Shown here one piece after another: positions 20,181 through 24,309 of a stretch of 24,309 nt of DNA; within the stretch, counting starts at the first letter, position 1; every line of letters starts with the position of its first letter. The position numbers were made by a program, and so were the translations under genes. The notes under the pieces were generated by a model. It ran no database searches, was not told the DNA's origin, and worked only from the letters and a program-made list of their open reading frames with translations. The stretch comes from Candidatus Fermentithermobacillaceae bacterium UBA3951. GTDB taxonomy: Bacteria > Bacillota > Sulfobacillia > Fermentithermobacillales > Fermentithermobacillaceae. Where the stretch lies: NCBI GenBank assembly GCA_002385465.1, contig DGDN01000072.1, forward strand, positions 1 to 24,309. The letters run 5' to 3'.

Positions 20181-21293
20181 TTGATATCTAAGCGAAGGGC
20201 CCTTACTCTTTGTCTTGTTGCGGCTCTCGTAGCGGCCACCGTAACTTCAGGCGCCTTTCTTTACTATATCTACTCAGGGCCTTTAGGAAAGATATTCGGC
20301 ATAGTCAGCCTGCTTGAAAGGAGCTACTACCGGCCCGTCGACCGTGACAAGGCCTTGGAGGGCGCTTCGCGGGGCGTCGTGTCCAGCCTCGGAGACCCTT
20401 ACTCGTCCTACATGTCGAAGCGGGAATGGGAAGAGTTTCAGGTAAGGACTTCCGGCGCGTATTCGGGGATTGGAGTCACCATCGACGTCAGGGACAAGTA
20501 CGTGCGTATTGCGACTCCCATGAAGGGTTCCCCTGCCGAAGAGGCCGGGCTTAGGGCCGACGACCTCATCCTTCGGGTTGACGGTGAACCTGTTACGACC
20601 AGCGACGAAGCCGCGGCCAAGATCAGGGGGCCTGCCGGCACGCCGGTGACGCTTACCATAGGTAGGGACCAAGACTCGTTTGACGTGACGATTATAAGGC
20701 GTGACATAGTGGTCCCCGCTTCTACTTATTCGATGAAAGAAGGGAGCATTGGCTATATCCAGCTCTCGAGTTTCAACGAGCACTCCGACACCGAAGTTGC
20801 CTTAGCCGTGGAAGACTTGAAGAACCAAGGCGCCAAGGCTATGATTCTCGATCTCCGTTACAATGGCGGTGGGTATGTCAACCAATGCCTCAATATCGCA
20901 GAGCTGTTTGTGCCAAAGGGGCCCGTGGTAACCCTCAGTTACAAGAACGCACCCGCCGAGACCTACTCAACCAAAGGTTCGGGGCTAGGGCTTCCCCTCT
21001 TTGTACTGGTGAACGGCGGGAGCGCCAGTGCCTCGGAGATATTGGCAGGCGCCATTCAAGACAGCGGCTCGGGGGTCCTCATCGGGGAGAGGACATTTGG
21101 CAAGGGGCTGGTGCAAGGTGCCTTCCCGCTCAAGGACGGATCGGTCATAAAGCTCACTACGGCAGAATATCTCACTCCCCGGGGCCGGTCCATCCACGGT
21201 AATGGACTCCTGCCCGATATAGAGGTGCATGGAGACGAACTACAGCTCCAGATGGCTCTTGAAATGGCGAGCCAGGCGATAGCAGGGTCATAA
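20181..21293 (+). CDS. C-terminal processing peptidase, S41 family (CtpA/CtpB-like)
   Basis: This 370-residue protease is exported or membrane-anchored by an N-terminal hydrophobic helix (LTLCLVAALVAATVTSGAFL, about 9-30). A PDZ domain spans about 90-175 (SGIGVTIDVRD, GSPAEEAGLRADDLILRVDG). The S41 catalytic core has GYIQLSSFNEHSDTEVALAV, AMILDLRYNGGGYVNQC, VLVNGGSASASEILAGAIQD with the nucleophile S283, and GERTFGKGLVQG with K308 and Q312 (spacing of 25 from Ser to Lys as in E. coli Prc). Family members trim extracytoplasmic proteins; CtpB in B. subtilis acts in sporulation signalling, but this cannot be inferred here. TTG 20181 has a purine-rich SD AAGGGGGAG (20164-20172). Neighbours are the M23 gene upstream and a MinJ-like gene 19 bases downstream. 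Confidence 0.93.
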   Translation: MISKRRALTLCLVAALVAATVTSGAFLYYIYSGPLGKIFGIVSLLERSYYRPVDRDKALEGASRGVVSSLGDPYSSYMSKREWEEFQVRTSGAYSGIGVTIDVRDKYVRIATPMKGSPAEEAGLRADDLILRVDGEPVTTSDEAAAKIRGPAGTPVTLTIGRDQDSFDVTIIRRDIVVPASTYSMKEGSIGYIQLSSFNEHSDTEVALAVEDLKNQGAKAMILDLRYNGGGYVNQCLNIAELFVPKGPVVTLSYKNAPAETYSTKGSGLGLPLFVLVNGGSASASEILAGAIQDSGSGVLIGERTFGKGLVQGAFPLKDGSVIKLTTAEYLTPRGRSIHGNGLLPDIEVHGDELQLQMALEMASQAIAGS

Positions 21294-21312
21294 AGGGGAT
21301 GTCCTTGGAACA

Positions 21313-22566
21313 GTGGAACCTTTCGTGAAACTTCTAAGATCGGTCGTAACGTCGTACCCCGGCATATTCCTTAATCCTGTGGTAGACGTATTGTACTTGG
21401 TCGTTTTGGGATTGGTGGCCGCCCAGTACTCGAGGGTCCAGGCCATGGAGGAAAGGTTCTACGGGAGACCGAAAAACAAGGCATTCACCCAGACCCTGTG
21501 GGGAATAGGATTAGGCCTGGCAGGAGGCCTCATCGCCTCGGTGCTCCTGGTCATGGTGGGAGTTACCGTGAGCGATGCCGGAGTGAGTTATCTTTTGCCC
21601 ATCTCCCTCTTTCTCTTGCTCTGGAGCCCCAGGTTCTTGTGCTTCTCGTATTCCGGAGCCCTCGTCAGCTTGAGCTATCTCGTGTTCGGCTGGCCCAGGG
21701 TAAATGTGCAGGCCATCATGGCCCTAGTTGCTTGCTTGCATGCGGCGGAGTCGTTTCTCATCCGGTGGAGCGGCGCCGGCTGCGCCACCCCTCTCTATAT
21801 GCCGGGTAAGGACGGGAGGACCGTGGGAGGATTTCTCTTGCAGAGGTTCTGGCCCGTTCCCTTGATAGTGCTTTTCATGATCAGGGTACCGGACATATCT
21901 CGCATGACCGGCCTCATACAACTGCCCGACTGGTGGCCTCTCATCAAGGCCCCTCTCACTCCGGGGCCGGGGACGCCGGTCTTCCAGATGATGCCCATAG
22001 TTGCCGCTCTCGGATACGGCGATATGGCCACTTCAGTGACTCCCAGGGAGAAGGCCGTAGAGACTTCCAGGAACCTCTTTTTGTTCAGTGTCATCCTGCT
22101 CGGGTTTTCTGTGGCGGCTTCACGTTGGACGCCCTTTGTTTGGGTGGCTGCGCTGTTTGCCCCTATAGGGCACGAGGTAGTGATCCGCATGGGCAACCGT
22201 CAGGAGTCAGAGCGGAAGCCCGGCTTCGTATCGGACGGTGAGGTTGTGGTGCTGGATGTGTTCGAGGGCACTCCCGCACATGCCGCTGGGATAAGGAGCG
22301 GTTGGCGCATCACCGCCATTGGAGGACAGGAGATAAGGGGGCGTCAAGACCTGGAAGCGGCGCTCATGGCACCCGGTGACCTCGTCTTTACGGTGGTCCG
22401 GCCGGAAGAAGAGAAACCACGCGAAGTCTCGGTGAAAAGGACGGGCACCGGACCGGTGGGCCTCATTCCGGCGCCCGGGATCGGTGATTCTCCCCTTGCG
22501 GTTCCTCACAATTCAGGCCCTCTCTTGGTTTTCCTAAGAAGACTCACGGGCGGAAAAGCTTCCTAG
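21313..22566 (+). CDS. MinJ-like polytopic membrane protein with PDZ domain
   Basis: This 417-residue protein has about six to eight hydrophobic segments (for example VVDVLYLVVLGLVAA, GIGLGLAGGLIASVLLVMVG, VSYLLPISLFLLLW, FLLQRFWPVPLIVLFMI, LFLFSVILLGFSVAA) and a C-terminal PDZ domain (about 310-390: VVVLDVFEGTPAHAAGIRSG, WRITAIGGQEIRG, PGDLVFTVVRPEE). In B. subtilis the same slot between the ctpB protease gene and uvrB holds minJ, the bridge between DivIVA and MinD in division-site selection. Length and topology fit, but membrane PDZ sequences are poorly conserved, so the role is inferred from position. GTG 21313 has only a weak SD; the purine run AAAGGGGA lies about 13 bases upstream. Confidence 0.7.
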   Translation: MEPFVKLLRSVVTSYPGIFLNPVVDVLYLVVLGLVAAQYSRVQAMEERFYGRPKNKAFTQTLWGIGLGLAGGLIASVLLVMVGVTVSDAGVSYLLPISLFLLLWSPRFLCFSYSGALVSLSYLVFGWPRVNVQAIMALVACLHAAESFLIRWSGAGCATPLYMPGKDGRTVGGFLLQRFWPVPLIVLFMIRVPDISRMTGLIQLPDWWPLIKAPLTPGPGTPVFQMMPIVAALGYGDMATSVTPREKAVETSRNLFLFSVILLGFSVAASRWTPFVWVAALFAPIGHEVVIRMGNRQESERKPGFVSDGEVVVLDVFEGTPAHAAGIRSGWRITAIGGQEIRGRQDLEAALMAPGDLVFTVVRPEEEKPREVSVKRTGTGPVGLIPAPGIGDSPLAVPHNSGPLLVFLRRLTGGKAS

Positions 22567-22597
22567 AGAGCCGCTTCTACCAGGCCATCTGTTTGAG

Positions 22598-22620
22598 AAA
22601 TGTCTGGATACCAAACATTT
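22598..22620. promoter_or_regulatory. 23-bp palindrome overlapping the uvrB -35 (operator candidate)
   Basis: AAATGTCTGG (22598-22607), centre ATA, and CCAAACATTT (22611-22620) form an inverted repeat with nine of ten pairs matching. It overlaps the -35 hexamer TTGATT by two bases (22619-22620). It lacks the GAAC-N4-GTTC core of the Gram-positive LexA box. It could be an operator for another repressor, or a weak terminator hairpin of the preceding gene. Confidence 0.45.
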
Positions 22621-22647
22621 GATTGCTATCATATCCATGTGTATAAT
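22619..22647 (+). promoter_or_regulatory. Sigma-A promoter of uvrB
   Basis: TTGATT (22619-22624), a 17-base spacer and a perfect TATAAT (22642-22647) form the best sigma-A match in the window. Transcription would begin near 22654, so the GGAGGG at 22656-22661 lies almost at the transcript's 5' end and the leader is under 20 bases. Confidence 0.85.
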
Positions 22648-22671
22648 GGTCAGACGGAGGGATGTCCCCGG

Positions 22672-24309
22672 ATGCCTGACTTCAAACTTCGATCTGATTA
22701 CGTCCCCAAAGGCGACCAGCCTGAGGCCATAGATGCTCTGGTTGAGGGTATCCTTAGGGGCCACAAGGATCAAGTGCTCCTCGGAGTTACAGGTTCGGGA
22801 AAGACCTTCACCATAGCCAACGTGGTTGAAAGGCTGAACCGTCCCACGCTGGTCATTTCGCACAACAAGACTTTGGCGGCGCAGCTTGCTTCCGAGTTCA
22901 AGACCTTTTTTCCGGAAAACGCCGTGGAATACTTCGTAAGCTACTACGACTACTACCAGCCTGAGGCCTATGTGCCGCAGAGCGATACCTACATCGAAAA
23001 AGACGCCACCATTAACGACGAGATAGACAAGCTCCGCCACTCGGCGACGTGCGCACTGTTTGAGCGGAGAGATGTCTTGGTGGTAGCTTCCGTGTCCTGT
23101 ATATACGGATTGGGCTCACCGGAGGACTACCGGGACCTGGTCTTGTCCTTAAGGAAAGGGATGGTCAGGGACAGAGAGAGCATCTTGCGGCGCCTGGTAG
23201 ACATCCAGTACATCCGGAACGACATTGATTTCCAGCGAGGCACGTTTCGGGTTAGAGGCGACGTTATTGAGATCTACCCGGCTGGGTCAACCGACAAAGC
23301 CGCTCGAGTGGAGCTGTTTGGCGACGAGATCGAGAGGCTGGTTGAATTTGAGGTCCTCACGGGCAAACCCCTGGCCGAGATGAACCACGTAGCCGTATAT
23401 CCCAGATCTCACTACGTGGTGAGCGACGAGAAGATGCAGCGGGCGGTAATGTCTATCGAGGAAGAGCTGGAAGAGCGGCTCAAAGAACTGAGAGACGCCG
23501 GGAAGATCCTCGAGGCGTACCGCTTGGAGCAGAGGACCAGGCATGACCTGGACATGCTCAGTCAGCTCGGCTATTGTCCGGGCATTGAAAACTACTCACG
23601 GCACCTTACCGGCCGCGCACCGGGTGAGCCTCCGTATACGCTCCTGGACTTCTTCCCGAAAGATTTCCTGGTGATAATCGACGAGTCTCACGTGACCATC
23701 CCGCAGGTAAGGGCGATGTACGTGGGCGACCGGTCGCGAAAGACAACGCTCGTGGAATACGGTTTCCGGCTGCCGTCGGCCCTTGACAACCGGCCGCTTA
23801 CCTTCGAGGAGTTCGAAGACAGGATAGGGCAGACCATATATGTGTCGGCAACGCCCGCTCCTTACGAGCTCGGAAGGGCAAGCAGGATAGTGGAACAGGT
23901 TGTAAGGCCCACGGGGCTCGTAGACCCCGAGATCGAGGTGCGTCCAACCCGAGGACAGATAGACGACCTTGTGAGGGAAATCCGGAGTGTGGTGGAGAGA
24001 AAAGAGCGCGTGCTGGTGACGACCCTCACGAAGCGGATGGCCGAAGACCTAACCGATTACCTCCGGGATATCGGCATTAAGGTGAGGTACATGCATTCCG
24101 ACGTGGAGACGCTGGAGCGGATGGAGATCATCCGCGACCTCCGGCTTGGGATGTTTGATGTGCTGGTAGGTATTAACCTTCTCCGGGAAGGGCTTGATCT
24201 TCCGGAGGTCTCCTTGGTCTCTATCTTAGATGCCGACAAAGAAGGCTTCTTGAGGTCGGAGACTTCCCTAATCCAGACCATAGGGCGCGCGGCCAGGAAC
24301 GTTAACGGG
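22672..24309 (+). CDS. uvrB: Excinuclease ABC subunit B (UvrB), 3' end beyond the window
   Basis: UvrB is the helicase-like damage-verifying subunit of nucleotide excision repair; it is loaded by UvrA and recruits UvrC. 546 codons are visible with no stop, of about 660 expected, so the UVR coiled-coil that binds UvrC is missing. Motifs are PDFKLRSDYVPKGDQPEAID, Walker A LLGVTGSGKTFTIANV (38-45 core), SHNKTLAAQLASEFKTFFPE, the damage-probing beta-hairpin in YYDYYQPEAYVPQSDTYIEK, VASVSCIYGLG, LLDFFPKDFLVIIDESHVTI, YVSATPAPYEL, and helicase motifs V-VI GINLLREGLDLPEVSLV and QTIGRAARN. ATG 22672 has GGAGGG at 22656-22661. It has its own promoter; in Firmicutes uvrA usually follows. Confidence 0.97.
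   Translation, partial: MPDFKLRSDYVPKGDQPEAIDALVEGILRGHKDQVLLGVTGSGKTFTIANVVERLNRPTLVISHNKTLAAQLASEFKTFFPENAVEYFVSYYDYYQPEAYVPQSDTYIEKDATINDEIDKLRHSATCALFERRDVLVVASVSCIYGLGSPEDYRDLVLSLRKGMVRDRESILRRLVDIQYIRNDIDFQRGTFRVRGDVIEIYPAGSTDKAARVELFGDEIERLVEFEVLTGKPLAEMNHVAVYPRSHYVVSDEKMQRAVMSIEEELEERLKELRDAGKILEAYRLEQRTRHDLDMLSQLGYCPGIENYSRHLTGRAPGEPPYTLLDFFPKDFLVIIDESHVTIPQVRAMYVGDRSRKTTLVEYGFRLPSALDNRPLTFEEFEDRIGQTIYVSATPAPYELGRASRIVEQVVRPTGLVDPEIEVRPTRGQIDDLVREIRSVVERKERVLVTTLTKRMAEDLTDYLRDIGIKVRYMHSDVETLERMEIIRDLRLGMFDVLVGINLLREGLDLPEVSLVSILDADKEGFLRSETSLIQTIGRAARNVNG

Noticed and set aside
22534..23040. Minus-strand open frame over the start of uvrB
   Set aside because: It covers the uvrB promoter and N-terminus and has no recognisable family; uvrB explains the sequence.

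Overview
The window reads as one chromosomal segment of a moderately G+C-rich, flagellated, monoderm-type (Firmicutes/Bacillota, clostridial or related) bacterium. The evidence is the gene order. A flagellar block flgL-fliW-csrA-fliD-fliS-fliT-like is followed by secA-prfB and by ftsE-ftsX-peptidase-ctpA-minJ-like-uvrB, all arrangements typical of Firmicutes. CsaB (S-layer anchoring) and a TagA/WecG glycosyltransferase also fit. TTG and GTG starts with strong Shine-Dalgarno (SD) sites are common. I see no rRNA, tRNA, insertion sequence, prophage or CRISPR array. The species cannot be named from the sequence alone.

Layout. (1) 1-3765: late flagellar genes. They comprise the 3' end of flgL, the FliW-CsrA regulator pair, and fliD-fliS-fliT-like behind a sigma-28-type promoter. 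A bidirectional terminator separates them from a convergent cold-shock gene (3847-4047, minus). (2) 4048-4384: a gene-free segment with the csp promoter and structured leader, a cluster of DnaA-box-like 9-mers and a sigma-H-like promoter facing hpf. (3) 4385-8839: hpf (long ribosome hibernation factor), two conserved genes of unknown role, a candidate 25-codon ORF, and a membrane HD-GYP protein paired with a DUF5317-like membrane protein. (4) 8895-13276: secA, prfB with its programmed +1 frameshift, and an exported protein of unknown function. (5) 13261-17195: csaB (minus) divergent from tagA-like, then a split transketolase (N and C subunits). (6) 17362-22566: ftsE-ftsX-M23 peptidase (septal or lateral wall hydrolase control), ctpA and a MinJ-like PDZ membrane protein. 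(7) 22672-end: uvrB, cut by the window edge, behind a sigma-A promoter whose -35 overlaps a 23-bp palindrome.

Most notable observation: FliD, the flagellar filament cap, carries an inserted domain of about 147 residues. It has the sequence character of an F5/8-type-C (discoidin, CBM32-like) domain, which suggests a flagellar tip able to bind glycans. Other leads are a CsrA with a four-residue insertion in the core, a possible pseudoknot over the cold-shock gene's translation start, two sigma-H-like promoters (hpf, ftsE), the DnaA-box cluster away from dnaA, and the uvrB palindrome, which is not a LexA box. All functional statements are from reading the sequence by eye; no database search was run.
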